A stretch of 25,735 nt of DNA, taken from contig JBDKGX010000031.1 of assembly GCA_039797965.1 (NCBI GenBank), forward strand, positions 1 through 25,735, in the 5' to 3' direction. A model generated the notes under the pieces. It ran no database searches. It was not told the DNA's origin and saw only the letters and a program-made list of their open reading frames with translations. A program made the translations under genes and the position numbers. The number at the start of each line of letters is the position of its first letter. Position 1 is the first letter of the stretch. The DNA comes from Thiofilum sp039797965 (GTDB lineage Bacteria; Pseudomonadota; Gammaproteobacteria; Thiotrichales; Thiotrichaceae). Shown here piece by piece: positions 1 to 8,515 of this stretch.

Positions 1-569
1 GGTGTTTGTTGAACCGCTGCAACTGCCTGTGCATTACTATTGGCAGGTGCTTCAAGATTAGTCACTGCGGTAGTAGGGGCAGGCTGATTTTCATCTGGCA
101 AACTAGCCGTGTTAGTCTCAGTGGTAATCGCATCCCCTCCTAAGCTTCCCGCTGTTTCCACCACATTACCGTTTTTATCCACTGCTGCACGTGCTTCACC
201 CGGACGAATCTCAAAAGTCGTGACATTATCTGGTGCAGTGGTTTGGGCTGTTTGTAAATCAGCATTAGGGGCTGCCACAGGTGCACTCACGGCTGGAGTT
301 GACATCATACCTGCTTGAGTGGGTTGTGCCTCAGCAACTAAAGCAGGTGGAGCACTGGGACCACTAGGGGCGGGAGGTAATGAATTGGGATCCGCTACAC
401 CAGGAAACCCTGTGATCACTTGGGTTTGCTGCGCTTGTTGCGCAGTAGCTAGTTGGTTTTGCTGTAACTTAGGGTTTTTACCTTTTAAGAGCCAAGCCAA
501 CAATAATGCTGCAATTAAGACCAGCACTACTGCACCAATCATACGTTTGGTTGTAGACTTATTATCCAT
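1..569 (-). CDS. dedD: DedD-like cell-division protein with SPOR-type architecture, 3' end outside window
   Basis: This reading frame starts with ATG at 569 and runs off the left edge without a stop (189 codons visible). It begins with a short charged segment, MDNKSTTKR, then one hydrophobic helix at about residues 10-28. A long Pro/Ala/Gln/Thr-rich linker follows (roughly 35-189). A short cytoplasmic tail, one membrane helix and a disordered periplasmic linker is the layout of DedD-type proteins, whose C-terminal SPOR domain binds denuded septal peptidoglycan; that domain would lie beyond the edge and is not seen. Position supports the call: dedD follows folC in E. coli and other gammaproteobacteria, and here it lies 70 bases downstream of folC on the same strand. 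A GGAG sits 11 bases before the ATG. The SPOR domain itself is inferred. Confidence 0.72.
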   Translation of the reverse strand, partial: MDNKSTTKRMIGAVVLVLIAALLLAWLLKGKNPKLQQNQLATAQQAQQTQVITGFPGVADPNSLPPAPSGPSAPPALVAEAQPTQAGMMSTPAVSAPVAAPNADLQTAQTTAPDNVTTFEIRPGEARAAVDKNGNVVETAGSLGGDAITTETNTASLPDENQPAPTTAVTNLEAPANSNAQAVAAVQQT

Positions 570-639
570 TTGTCCCAATACTCCTTTATCTATGACATTC
601 TAGACATAATCAATTCAATAATTACCTAGCCCAGACTAT

Positions 640-1932
640 TCAGTAGGTACTGGGAGATAGATGTTCCAATACGCCCGATACTACCAGAAAAGAGCCAAAG
701 GCCACTACCTTATCAGGCTTAGTACTCATACTAATTGCACCTTGTAGTGCAGATTTTAAATCATCATATTGATAAATAGTGGTGTCAGATACACTATTTT
801 TTAAAGTACTCACTAGTTGCTCTAACGGCAACGCACGAGAACCTTCTAAAGCAAATACATGCCACGTATCTATGCAAGACTGCAGTGTATTGACTACTAA
901 ATCTATATCTTTATCCGCCAACATAGAAAAAACTGCATGAGTTTTTCCCTGATCTTGCTTTTGAGCTAATAACCACTGAGCAAGTGACTGTGCTGCATGA
1001 CCGTTATGTGCTACATCCACCCAAATATCAGGGAAGTGACTCACTTTTTGTAAGCGTCCTTTGAGTGATACTTGGCTCAATCCCTTAGCGATTTGCTCAA
1101 TGTCTACAAGGATGTTAGTACTTTTCCCTAATACCTGTAAGGCTACTACCACGCCGGCCGCATTAAGGACTTGAATATCACCTTGTAACGAGGGATATGG
1201 CAAAGTACTCAATCCTTGAGGAGTACTGAGTATAAATTGATTTTCAGTACTTGAGAGTACTTTAAAATCAATACCATATTGAAGTACTTTAGCCCCTAAT
1301 GCCTGAGCCGTGGTTTGAATGGATGGTGGCGGATTGGGGTCATTACTCACTAAGTACTTAAGAGGGCGTGCGATAGCTGCTTTTTCAGCGCCAATACTCT
1401 CGCGATCACTCCCTAGCCACTCAACGTGATCAATGCCAATACTCGTAACAATAGCGACTTCAGCGTCCCAGATATTCACCGCATCTAGGCGACCACCTAA
1501 ACCTACCTCAAGTACTGCAATTTGAACGCCCTGAGCAGCAAAACAATAAATAGCCGCTAACGTACCAAACTCAAAGTAGGTTAAGTGGATATCACCGCGT
1601 GCTCTATCAATAGCATTAAATGCTTCGATAATTAATGAATCTGAAGCAGGTACACCATTCAAAGCAATACGTTCATTATAGTGCTGAATATGAGGTGAGG
1701 TATAAGTACCTACCTGATAACCAGCCCCTACCAAACATGAAGTAAGCATTGCACAAGTGGAGCCTTTACCATTCGTACCTGCTACAGTCATCACAGGAAA
1801 AGGGAGATTTAACAGCTGCATACGTTGTGCAACTGTACGAACTCGATCTAAACCTAATTGAATCGCTGCCCCTTGCAGCGACTCTTGCCAAGCAAGCCAC
1901 TCAGCCAATGTGCTCAATGTACTCAAACTCAA
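640..1932 (-). CDS. folC: Bifunctional dihydrofolate synthase / folylpolyglutamate synthase
   Basis: FolC joins glutamate to dihydropteroate and then adds further glutamates to folates, using ATP in the cytoplasm. The 430-residue length is normal. Visible Mur-ligase-family motifs are the P-loop GTNGKGST near residue 53, TSPHIQHYNERI near 79, the EVGLGGRLDAVN motif near 142, TSIGIDHVEWLG near 163 and DVAHNGHAAQS near 307. The usual start is TTG at 1932, overlapping the accD stop as TTGA, with GAGG seven bases upstream; other in-frame TTG codons follow closely, so the exact start is open. It is the fifth gene of the trpF-trpB-trpA-accD-folC run. The stretch coding for about residues 215-245, a variable part of the protein, holds six AGTACT palindromes in 86 bases. 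Confidence 0.95.
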   Translation of the reverse strand: MSLSTLSTLAEWLAWQESLQGAAIQLGLDRVRTVAQRMQLLNLPFPVMTVAGTNGKGSTCAMLTSCLVGAGYQVGTYTSPHIQHYNERIALNGVPASDSLIIEAFNAIDRARGDIHLTYFEFGTLAAIYCFAAQGVQIAVLEVGLGGRLDAVNIWDAEVAIVTSIGIDHVEWLGSDRESIGAEKAAIARPLKYLVSNDPNPPPSIQTTAQALGAKVLQYGIDFKVLSSTENQFILSTPQGLSTLPYPSLQGDIQVLNAAGVVVALQVLGKSTNILVDIEQIAKGLSQVSLKGRLQKVSHFPDIWVDVAHNGHAAQSLAQWLLAQKQDQGKTHAVFSMLADKDIDLVVNTLQSCIDTWHVFALEGSRALPLEQLVSTLKNSVSDTTIYQYDDLKSALQGAISMSTKPDKVVAFGSFLVVSGVLEHLSPSTY

Positions 1933-2816
1933 GCAGCCGCCTCGACCATAGGCAAAGGTTTAGCACGTTGCAGCAATAAATTAACCAAATCAGCAATGGT
2001 TTCACGCATTTGATTGCGCTCTACAATCATATCAATCGCGCCTTTTTCCAGTAAAAACTCACTGCGTTGGAAACCATCGGGTAATTTTTCACGCACCGTT
2101 TGCTCGATCACGCGAGGGCCTGCAAAACCCACCAGCGCTTTAGGTTCAGCGATATGAATATCGCCTAACATCGCGAAACTCGCGGAGACTCCACCCAAAG
2201 TAGGATCCGTCAAAACTGAAATAAAAGGCAAACCTTTATCCGCTAGGCGTGTTAAGGAAGCACTCGTTTTAGCCATTTGCATCAGGGAAAACAAGGCCTC
2301 TTGCATACGGGCACCACCACTAGCCGCAAAGCATACGAAAGGAGTGCCTGCCTCCATCGCGGCATTGACACCTCGTACAAAACGCTCGCCCACCACTGAC
2401 CCCATAGAGCCACCCATAAAGCGAAAATCAAAGGCTGCCGCGACCATAGGTACGCCTAATACTGTACCTTTCATCACGACTAGAGCATCTTTTTCACCCG
2501 TCTCTTTTTGGGCTCCAGCTAAACGGTCTTTATAACGCTTAGTATCTTTAAACGTCAGAATATCAATCGGCGTTACATTCGCACCAATTTCTTCACGACC
2601 TTGTGTGTCTAAAAACACCTCTAAACGCCGCCGCGCCCCAATACGCATGTGATGTCCACATTTAGGACATACTTCATTATTACGCTCTAATTCACTACCG
2701 TATAAAATCGAATGACACTCAGAGCATTGTTGCCACAACCCTTCGGGAATGGATTTTTTAGTATTCGATTTATCAGTACGAATACGGGACGGTAATAATT
2801 TTTCAAACCAACTCAT
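1929..2816 (-). CDS. accD: Acetyl-CoA carboxylase carboxyltransferase subunit beta
   Basis: AccD with AccA forms the carboxyltransferase half of acetyl-CoA carboxylase, which moves the carboxyl group from carboxybiotin to acetyl-CoA to give malonyl-CoA for fatty acid synthesis. The 295-residue protein has the N-terminal four-cysteine zinc ribbon (C31, C34, C50, C53) and the crotonase-fold carboxyltransferase domain, including the segments ASGGARMQEA and DPTLGGVSASFA that line the acetyl-CoA site. The ATG at 2816 is three bases after the trpA stop, and its own stop overlaps the folC TTG. The accD-folC order downstream of trpA is common in gammaproteobacteria such as Pseudomonas relatives. It contains no AGTACT, unlike folC next to it. 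Confidence 0.97.
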   Translation of the reverse strand: MSWFEKLLPSRIRTDKSNTKKSIPEGLWQQCSECHSILYGSELERNNEVCPKCGHHMRIGARRRLEVFLDTQGREEIGANVTPIDILTFKDTKRYKDRLAGAQKETGEKDALVVMKGTVLGVPMVAAAFDFRFMGGSMGSVVGERFVRGVNAAMEAGTPFVCFAASGGARMQEALFSLMQMAKTSASLTRLADKGLPFISVLTDPTLGGVSASFAMLGDIHIAEPKALVGFAGPRVIEQTVREKLPDGFQRSEFLLEKGAIDMIVERNQMRETIADLVNLLLQRAKPLPMVEAAA

Positions 2817-2819
2817 GCT

Positions 2820-3635
2820 TTACTTCCTAACAGCCTGATCCATAGCATCGCGCATCGCGGCTATTAGATTGGCAATATCTTGCACAATACGCCCATGATC
2901 ATCGGGATTCGCTTCTACCAATTTAATCACAGCACTACCCACAATCACCGCATCTGCCACAGGTGCGACTAAGGCTGCGGTAGCAGCGTCTTTAATACCA
3001 AAGCCTACACCTAATGGTAAGTTGCTATAGTCGCGTATTAAACTTAATCGGGCTTTAACCGCCTCAATATCAAGGGTATTAGCACCTGTAACGCCTTTTA
3101 AGGACACATAATACAAAAAGCCACTGCCTAATGCTGCAATCTTTTGAATACGCTCAGGTTTAGTAGTGGGCGATACCAGATATATGGTGTCGAGTTGATG
3201 CTTTTTAAAGAGGCTAACGGTTTCATTACCTTCTTCAGGAGGTAAATCGACGGTGAGTACTCCATCGACACCCGAAGCCTCCGCTCGTGCCGCAAATGTA
3301 CCATAGCCCATCACCTCAATCGGATTGAGATATCCCATTAATATGACAGGAGTACTTTGATCATGTTCACGAAAACTTTTCACCATATCGAGTACATCAC
3401 CCAAACTGGTGTTATGTTTTAATGCGCGCTCACAGGCTAATTGAATAGTGGGACCATCCGCCATCGGATCAGAAAACGGAATGCCTAACTCAATTAAATC
3501 CGCCCCCACTGCCACCATAGCATGCATTAAAGGGACAGTAAGAGATGGATGTGGGTCGCCTGCGGTAATATAAGGAATTAAGGCTTTGCGATTGTTCGGT
3601 TTTAACTCAGCAAAACGTTGCGCTATTCGACTCAT
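2820..3635 (-). CDS. trpA: Tryptophan synthase alpha subunit
   Basis: TrpA cleaves indole-3-glycerol phosphate to indole and glyceraldehyde 3-phosphate, passing indole through a tunnel to TrpB. The 271-residue TIM barrel keeps both catalytic acids at the classical numbers, E49 (in LIELGIPFSDP) and D60 (in PMADGPTIQ). The flexible loop motif YYVSLKGVTGA and the phosphate-binding end GVGFGIKD are also present. The start ATG at 3635 overlaps the trpB stop by four bases (ATGA), which points to coupled translation and matches the equal amounts of the two subunits needed. Confidence 0.98.
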   Translation of the reverse strand: MSRIAQRFAELKPNNRKALIPYITAGDPHPSLTVPLMHAMVAVGADLIELGIPFSDPMADGPTIQLACERALKHNTSLGDVLDMVKSFREHDQSTPVILMGYLNPIEVMGYGTFAARAEASGVDGVLTVDLPPEEGNETVSLFKKHQLDTIYLVSPTTKPERIQKIAALGSGFLYYVSLKGVTGANTLDIEAVKARLSLIRDYSNLPLGVGFGIKDAATAALVAPVADAVIVGSAVIKLVEANPDDHGRIVQDIANLIAAMRDAMDQAVRK

Positions 3636-4837
3636 AGTGTGATCCCCTCTAAACGCGCTACCGTATTAATATCCTTATCGCCCCGCCCTGATAAATTCAC
3701 AATAATACTTTGATCTTTAGACAGTGTGGGTGCCAGTTTCATGGTATAGGCTAAGGCATGACTACTTTCTAACGCAGGGATAATGCCTTCAGTACGGGTC
3801 AACGTGTGGAAGCCTTTCATTGCTTCGTCATCATTAATGACGACATACTGCGCTCGACCCACATCTTTTAACCACGCATGCTCAGGTCCCACACCGGGAT
3901 AGTCTAAGCCTGCTGAAATCGAATGAGTTTCGATGATCTGACCATTATTATCTTCGATTAAATAAGTACGATTACCATGCAGTACTCCGGGGCGACCTGC
4001 GGTTAAAGTCGCAGCATGCTTGCCCGATTCAATCCCTGAACCACCCGCTTCAACACCATAAATTTTAACGGATTCATCAGCTAAGAAGGGATAGAACAGA
4101 CCAATCGCATTCGAGCCACCCCCTACACAAGCCACTAATGCATCAGGCAACTTGCCATCTTGCTCTAAAATCTGTTGCCGCGCCTCACGACCAATCACCG
4201 ATTGGAAGTCGCGCACCATCGCGGGATAAGGATGCGGCCCTGCCACCGTACCAATAATGTAAAACGTATTATCAATATTCGTGACCCAATCACGCATCGC
4301 TTCATTCAGGGCATCTTTTAAAGTACGTGAACCAGAAGTCACAGGGACTACTTTTGCACCTAGGAGTTTCATGCGATAGACATTGGGCGCTTGGCGTTGA
4401 ATATCGTCCGCCCCCATATACACCACACATTCCAAACCTAAACGCGCGGCAATGGTCGCCGAGGCTACTCCGTGTTGACCGGCTCCCGTTTCAGCAATAA
4501 TACGTGTTTTACCCATGAACTTCGCAAGGAGTGCCTGACCAATCGTATTATTGATTTTGTGGGCACCTGTGTGATTAAGGTCTTCACGCTTGAGGAAAAT
4601 TTTTGCGCCACCGAGTTCGCGTGACCATCGCTCAGCAAAATATAACGGGCTAGGACGACCCACATAATATTTTAAATCACGATCAAACTCCGCCTGAAAC
4701 TCAGGAGAGCTTTTAAGCTTTTCATAAGCAGCTTGTAGTTCCTCAATCGGTTCTACTAAAGTTTCAGCCACAAAGCGTCCGCCATAGGGACCAAAATGCC
4801 CGTTTGCATCAGGCAGTGCTTGCCAGTCAATGGTCAT
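3632..4837 (-). CDS. trpB: Tryptophan synthase beta subunit
   Basis: TrpB joins indole and serine to give tryptophan with pyridoxal phosphate. The protein shows the PLP lysine in GAHKINN, the GAGQHG loop holding the catalytic glutamate just before it (AETGAGQHG), and the phosphate-binding GGGSNAIG loop. The ATG at 4837 gives 401 residues beginning MTIDWQALPDANG. An in-frame TTG at 4849 would add four residues and is the one with the better ribosome site (GAGG nine bases upstream), so the start is not settled; I chose the ATG. Either way the gene overlaps the end of trpF by 11 to 23 bases, consistent with coupled translation. Confidence 0.97.
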   Translation of the reverse strand: MTIDWQALPDANGHFGPYGGRFVAETLVEPIEELQAAYEKLKSSPEFQAEFDRDLKYYVGRPSPLYFAERWSRELGGAKIFLKREDLNHTGAHKINNTIGQALLAKFMGKTRIIAETGAGQHGVASATIAARLGLECVVYMGADDIQRQAPNVYRMKLLGAKVVPVTSGSRTLKDALNEAMRDWVTNIDNTFYIIGTVAGPHPYPAMVRDFQSVIGREARQQILEQDGKLPDALVACVGGGSNAIGLFYPFLADESVKIYGVEAGGSGIESGKHAATLTAGRPGVLHGNRTYLIEDNNGQIIETHSISAGLDYPGVGPEHAWLKDVGRAQYVVINDDEAMKGFHTLTRTEGIIPALESSHALAYTMKLAPTLSKDQSIIVNLSGRGDKDINTVARLEGITL

Positions 4838-5462
4838 ATTCGCATTCAACTCGTCTTACCTCATTTAGAAACGCTTTTACCTTATTCACATCTTTTACCC
4901 CAGCGGATGCCTCTACGCCACTACTTACATCTACGGCATAAACCCCTGTGGTTTTAATGGCCTGATAGACATTATCTGGTTTTAACCCACCTGCTAAAAT
5001 CAGTGGTTGAGGGTAATCTTTTGGCAACTGAGTCCAGTCAAATGTCTGTCCTGTTCCGCCTGCCTCCCCCGGCGCATGGCTATCTACTAATAAGCCTTGA
5101 GCATCCGAGTACTCCGCGGCTAACTCATAAAAATTCTGCCCTAACATCCCTAATGCTTTGATATAGGGATAACCAAAAGAGCGGCAAAACTCAGCGGTTT
5201 CATTACCATGAAACTGAATGACATCCAGACGAACATTATCCAGTACTTTAGCAACAAAATCGCGCTCTGCATTTAAAAACAACCCTACTCGCGTCACAAA
5301 CGGCGGCAGTTCTTGACTAATCGTTTGTGCTAATTCAAGGGAGAGATTACGCGGACTTTTGGCATAAAACACTAAACCTAATGCATCAGCACCCGCATGG
5401 CAAACCCGCTGAGCATCAGCAATCGACGTAATCCCACACACTTTAACTCGACAACGCATCAT
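4827..5462 (-). CDS. trpF: Phosphoribosylanthranilate isomerase
   Basis: TrpF converts phosphoribosylanthranilate to the carboxyphenylamino-deoxyribulose phosphate, the third step from anthranilate to tryptophan. The 211-residue TIM barrel has the catalytic cysteine C9 in VKVCGIT and the catalytic aspartate D127 in LLVDSHAPG. The phosphate-binding segments LAGGLKPDNV and VDVSSGVE are also visible. I chose the ATG at 5462 (a second ATG follows directly) because AAGGA lies four bases upstream; a longer in-frame reading from TTG at 5477 adds five residues with no better ribosome site. It is the first gene of the trpF-B-A-accD-folC operon, so its promoter should lie in 5463-5600, shared with the divergent gene at 5601. 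Confidence 0.96.
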   Translation of the reverse strand: MMRCRVKVCGITSIADAQRVCHAGADALGLVFYAKSPRNLSLELAQTISQELPPFVTRVGLFLNAERDFVAKVLDNVRLDVIQFHGNETAEFCRSFGYPYIKALGMLGQNFYELAAEYSDAQGLLVDSHAPGEAGGTGQTFDWTQLPKDYPQPLILAGGLKPDNVYQAIKTTGVYAVDVSSGVEASAGVKDVNKVKAFLNEVRRVECEYDH

Positions 5463-5600
5463 AGAGTCCTTGGGCAATCAAAGAAGGAAAGTCGGTTAGG
5501 CTATCATAAGGAGTTACTAGAGGCGATGGATTAGGCGCAAATTAGCAAAGTCGTTAAGGTAGACTGGTACTTCTTTAGAGTACTGAGCGGCACAATATTT

Positions 5601-6296
5601 ATGTCTCATTTAGTGAATACCCTATTTGATCGAATGGATACTTGGCGGCATTTACCCAGTTATCAACTGGAGCGTCGTGCTGATTTATTTTTCTCTTTAT
5701 ATTTAAAAGAAGTATTACAGGTAAAACTCGGTTATCCCTTAGCGAACTTAATGATTCCAGAGTTCCCTATTCGAAAAGGTGTTGTCGATTTACAACTACC
5801 CCAAAAAGAACACAATCAATCTTTTAAAATTGACTATTTACTATTTAATGAGAGCTTTGAAAAAGCTATCTTTGTTGAACTCAAAACCGATAATAGCTCC
5901 CGACGCACTGCACAAGATATCTACTTAACTCAGGCTCAGAACACACCTTTTCCTTTACTAGTACAAGGGGTGCTACAACTATTTCAAGCCACCTCAGCGA
6001 AACATAAATATTTTGAACTATTGAAAGTACTAGCTGAAACTCAACAAATCGACATTGATTACAAGCGCCACCCGTTACCAATTAGCTTTAGAAACATTCA
6101 AAACATCACCCTTACCTCAAAGGTTAAACAATCGCTGAAAATTTATATTCAACCAAACGGCTTAGGTGAAGATATCATCAACTTCGTCGAATTTAGTCAG
6201 ATAGTTCAAAAACATAATGATCCTTTATCACAGCGGTTTGCTCAATCATTAGCAGAATGGTCTACAGTACTGGCAGGGCATAGGCATGATGGTTAA
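5601..6296 (+). CDS. PD-(D/E)XK nuclease-like protein of unknown role
   Basis: I do not recognise a named family for this 231-residue protein. It is soluble, with no signal peptide or membrane helix. The centre holds a spacing typical of the PD-(D/E)XK nuclease core: D78 in KIDYLLF, then a hydrophobic strand ending in E93 and K95 (FVELKTD), with E54 in an upstream helix region. Downstream, RRTAQDIYLTQ would be the helix after the core strand. The gene stands alone between the divergent trp operon and folB, with 138 bases to trpF and 121 to folB. The ribosome site is weak. It may bind or cut nucleic acid, but the active residues are assigned by pattern only. Confidence 0.6.
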   Translation: MSHLVNTLFDRMDTWRHLPSYQLERRADLFFSLYLKEVLQVKLGYPLANLMIPEFPIRKGVVDLQLPQKEHNQSFKIDYLLFNESFEKAIFVELKTDNSSRRTAQDIYLTQAQNTPFPLLVQGVLQLFQATSAKHKYFELLKVLAETQQIDIDYKRHPLPISFRNIQNITLTSKVKQSLKIYIQPNGLGEDIINFVEFSQIVQKHNDPLSQRFAQSLAEWSTVLAGHRHDG

Positions 6297-6417
6297 CAAC
6301 TTTCAAATTACCATGAGTGTTGCAATAATTTGACTAAAGCACTCGCTAAACCCACTCTGCTGACCCAGCCCATTTTACGCTATGATATTGCCCTGCCCTC
6401 ATTAGTCTGGAGTACTT

Positions 6418-6774
6418 ATGGATATTGTGTATGTAAAAGATTTAAAAATCCCCGCCCGTATTGGTATTTATGAGTGGGAAAAGCGTATTCGCCAGCAGAT
6501 CCGCGTGGATTTAGAAATGGCGTGGGATAATCGTATTCCTGCTGGTAGTGACCATATTGAAGATACCTTAAACTACAAAACAGCCGCTAAACAGGTAGTT
6601 GCTTTAGTAGAATCACAACATTTTGACCTCGTTGAGCGCTTAGCCGAAACCATTGCCCAACACTTGATTAGTACTTTTAATATGCCGTGGATTCGAGTTA
6701 CGGTGGGAAAACCCGGTGCAGTAAAAGGCTCTAGCGAAGTGGGGGTACAAATAGAGCGAGGGGTACGCCCATGA
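6418..6774 (+). CDS. folB: Dihydroneopterin aldolase
   Basis: FolB cleaves 7,8-dihydroneopterin to 6-hydroxymethyl-dihydropterin and glycolaldehyde in folate synthesis. The 118-residue length is standard. E21 in GIYEWE matches the pterin-binding/catalytic glutamate, Y53 in LNYKTAA matches the catalytic tyrosine, and K98 in GKPGAVKG the catalytic lysine. GGAG lies five bases before the ATG. The stop overlaps the folK start by four bases (ATGA), so the two consecutive pathway enzymes are translationally coupled. Confidence 0.96.
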   Translation: MDIVYVKDLKIPARIGIYEWEKRIRQQIRVDLEMAWDNRIPAGSDHIEDTLNYKTAAKQVVALVESQHFDLVERLAETIAQHLISTFNMPWIRVTVGKPGAVKGSSEVGVQIERGVRP

Positions 6775-7256
6775 GTTTAGTACTTCATCAAGTGTATTTA
6801 GGTTTAGGCAGCAACATCGAGCCTCATAAAAATCTATGCACTTTACTCAAAGTACTCGAAAACCAGTTTGGTATATTGCAATATTCAACGGTCTATCAGA
6901 CCAAAGCCGTGGGCTTTGTGGGAGATGATTTTATTAATTTAGTAGTGGGCTTTAAGACTCACTATACACCTGAGCAACTGGTTGAATACTTAAAGCAAAT
7001 TGAGCAGCAATTAGGTCGTATTAATCAACAAGGTTTTACGGCTCGCACAGTGGATGCTGATTTGCTGCTATATGAAGGGACTCAAATAGCTCACAAAGAT
7101 ATTGAGCGTTATCCTTTTGTATTATACCCCTTAGCTGAATTAGCCTCTGACTGGCTACATCCCACCAGACTGATGACATTAAGTACTCTCGCGCAACAAC
7201 TCAATTTATCACGCGATGATATGCAGGCTATTGCCTTTAACTGTTCGTTTGAGTGA
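6771..7256 (+). CDS. folK: 2-amino-4-hydroxy-6-hydroxymethyldihydropteridine pyrophosphokinase
   Basis: FolK transfers pyrophosphate from ATP to 6-hydroxymethyl-dihydropterin, the step right after FolB. The 161-residue protein has the N-terminal YLGLGSNIEP motif and the magnesium-binding pair D95 and D97 in RTVDADLLLYEG, followed by the YPFVLYPLAELA segment that ends the core. It overlaps folB by four bases at its start. Its 3' end overlaps, tail to tail, the last 20 bases of the SRPBCC gene on the other strand, which leaves no room for a classical terminator between them. Confidence 0.96.
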   Translation: MSLVLHQVYLGLGSNIEPHKNLCTLLKVLENQFGILQYSTVYQTKAVGFVGDDFINLVVGFKTHYTPEQLVEYLKQIEQQLGRINQQGFTARTVDADLLLYEGTQIAHKDIERYPFVLYPLAELASDWLHPTRLMTLSTLAQQLNLSRDDMQAIAFNCSFE

Positions 7257-7755
7257 TCGGTTTAGCGGAGTACTTATTTTTTAATTCACTAATGTACTGA
7301 TTCAACTGATTATCAAGCTTGGCACCGAATTGGTTACGTAGACGAGTAATAGGATTACGAATATCTCGCGACTCAGTGAAGGTAACACGAGTCCCTCCGG
7401 GCACACCTGCTAATAGCGCTTGGCGAGTACCTTTAAAGCCTTTACCGCGTTGATAGCTCATCGTAATTTCTTTTTGCGGGACTTCTTTAACTTTGCGCAC
7501 CGTTAACTTACCCAAGTTTTTAGAGTGCTCAATCCAACGTAAACCCTGATCGTCATCTTTGAGTTGTACACTTTTTAAGTCACTACGCCACTCTGTGTGT
7601 CGCGCTAAATCTGCCAAAGACTCCCATACTTGATCCACAGGAGCACGTACTAACTCAACACGTGTTGTACGTGAGTGTGGCGACAACATGAGTCCAATGA
7701 GAACAGGTAATATCATTAATGCTGCAATAATCCCTATTATTACCCACACCAGCAT
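7237..7755 (-). CDS. SRPBCC-fold protein with N-terminal membrane anchor
   Basis: The 172-residue protein opens with a hydrophobic helix (about residues 2-24) and then a START-like SRPBCC domain: VELVRAPVDQVWESLADLARHTEWRS is the typical first strand-helix region of the polyketide cyclase/dehydrase group, and the later strands read LTVRKVKEVP, ITMSYQRGKG and TRVTFTESRDI. Such domains bind small hydrophobic ligands, but the ligand here cannot be told. The ATG at 7755 is the natural start since it sits directly before the helix. It is convergent with folK and overlaps it by 20 bases. Confidence 0.72.
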   Translation of the reverse strand: MLVWVIIGIIAALMILPVLIGLMLSPHSRTTRVELVRAPVDQVWESLADLARHTEWRSDLKSVQLKDDDQGLRWIEHSKNLGKLTVRKVKEVPQKEITMSYQRGKGFKGTRQALLAGVPGGTRVTFTESRDIRNPITRLRNQFGAKLDNQLNQYISELKNKYSAKPITQTNS

Positions 7756-7924
7756 GGCGTTTCCCTCTTGAGTATTGGTTTAATGATTCATTAGATTCGA
7801 CCACCCTAGTGGGTAGTTAGGTTTGTATAAAAAATATAGCAAAGCACGCTAGAAACAAAAATGATTTACCTCATGAACACGAGGTTTAGTCTAATTAGGC
7901 TGCTATGAATATAGTACCTATAAA

Positions 7925-7947
7925 AAAGCTCGGTCATGCCGAGCTTT
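7925..7947 (-). terminator. Rho-independent terminator of rpmB-rpmG
   Basis: A perfect 9-base-pair stem (AAAGCTCGG at 7925-7933 with CCGAGCTTT at 7939-7947) closes a 5-base loop. Read on the minus strand it ends in a run of T, and it begins 25 bases after the rpmG stop. Confidence 0.88.
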
Positions 7948-7971
7948 ATAAAACCTGATCCGCCAACTCAA

Positions 7972-8142
7972 TTACTTAATTTTGGCTTCTTTAAATGCAA
8001 CGTGCTTACGAACCACTGGATCGTATTTACTAAACTCCAATTTTTCTGGAGTAGTACGTTTATTTTTAGTTGTGGTGTAGAAATAGCCAGTATCTGCTGT
8101 TGATACTAGTTTAATTTTCTCACGTCCGCCTTTCTTGGCCAT
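7972..8142 (-). CDS. rpmG: 50S ribosomal protein L33
   Basis: A 56-residue protein, beginning MAKKGGREKIKL and ending HVAFKEAKIK, reads on the minus strand from ATG at 8142 to TAA at 7972. It matches bacterial L33: the basic start, the STADTGYFYTTTKNK strand region, TTPEKLEFSKYDP and the closing basic tail. It lacks the CXXC zinc pairs, so it is the zinc-free (C-minus) form, where T replaces the cysteines. L33 sits near the E site of the large subunit. The gene lies 18 bases after rpmB, the usual rpmB-rpmG order, and is followed by a strong terminator. Confidence 0.97.
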   Translation of the reverse strand: MAKKGGREKIKLVSTADTGYFYTTTKNKRTTPEKLEFSKYDPVVRKHVAFKEAKIK

Positions 8143-8160
8143 GTTGATCTACTCCCGTTG

Positions 8161-8397
8161 TTAGACTTTTTCGCCGCGCGCACGAATTTCGGCGAGCACG
8201 GTGTCGATACCTTTTTTGTCAATAGTACGCATGCCATTGGCAGAAACGCGTAAGCTGACAAAGCGATCTTCGCTTTCTACCCAAAAACGATGCGTATGCA
8301 AGTTGGGCAGAAAACGGCGTTTAGTTTTGTTGTTCGCGTGCGATACGTTGTTGCCAACGATAGGACGCTTACCTGTTACCTGGCATACACGAGCCAT
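8161..8397 (-). CDS. rpmB: 50S ribosomal protein L28
   Basis: The 78-residue protein MARVCQVTGKRPIVGNNVSHANNKTKRRF and onward is a full-length L28, a basic protein of the large ribosomal subunit. The signature start CQVTGKRP, the HANNKTKRRFLPNL segment and the C-terminal DTVLAEIRARGEKV are all present. Only the first cysteine of the zinc-binding set is kept, as in other proteobacteria. GGAG lies seven bases before the ATG. It is the first gene of rpmB-rpmG. Confidence 0.98.
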   Translation of the reverse strand: MARVCQVTGKRPIVGNNVSHANNKTKRRFLPNLHTHRFWVESEDRFVSLRVSANGMRTIDKKGIDTVLAEIRARGEKV

Positions 8398-8440
8398 GGG
8401 ACATCTCCAAAATGCGAATCTGATACTCTAAAGGCGCGTG

Positions 8441-8469
8441 ATGTTATCAGAATGCGTTGAGCCAAACAA
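8441..8469 (-). promoter_or_regulatory. Candidate sigma-70 promoter for rpmB-rpmG
   Basis: On the minus strand TTGTTT (8464-8469) and TAACAT (8441-8446) are 17 bases apart, with TAACAT ending 43 bases before the rpmB ATG. Each box keeps only part of its consensus, so this is a suggestion. Confidence 0.35.
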
Positions 8470-8515
8470 CTCTAAAGCATGATTGTTTTAATCTTTACTC
8501 TTGACAAGCCAAAAC

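Noticed and set aside
109..603. Two plus-strand frames, 69 and 94 codons
   Set aside because: They lie opposite the dedD-like gene, whose minus-strand frame has a membrane helix, a linker of the right kind and the right neighbour.
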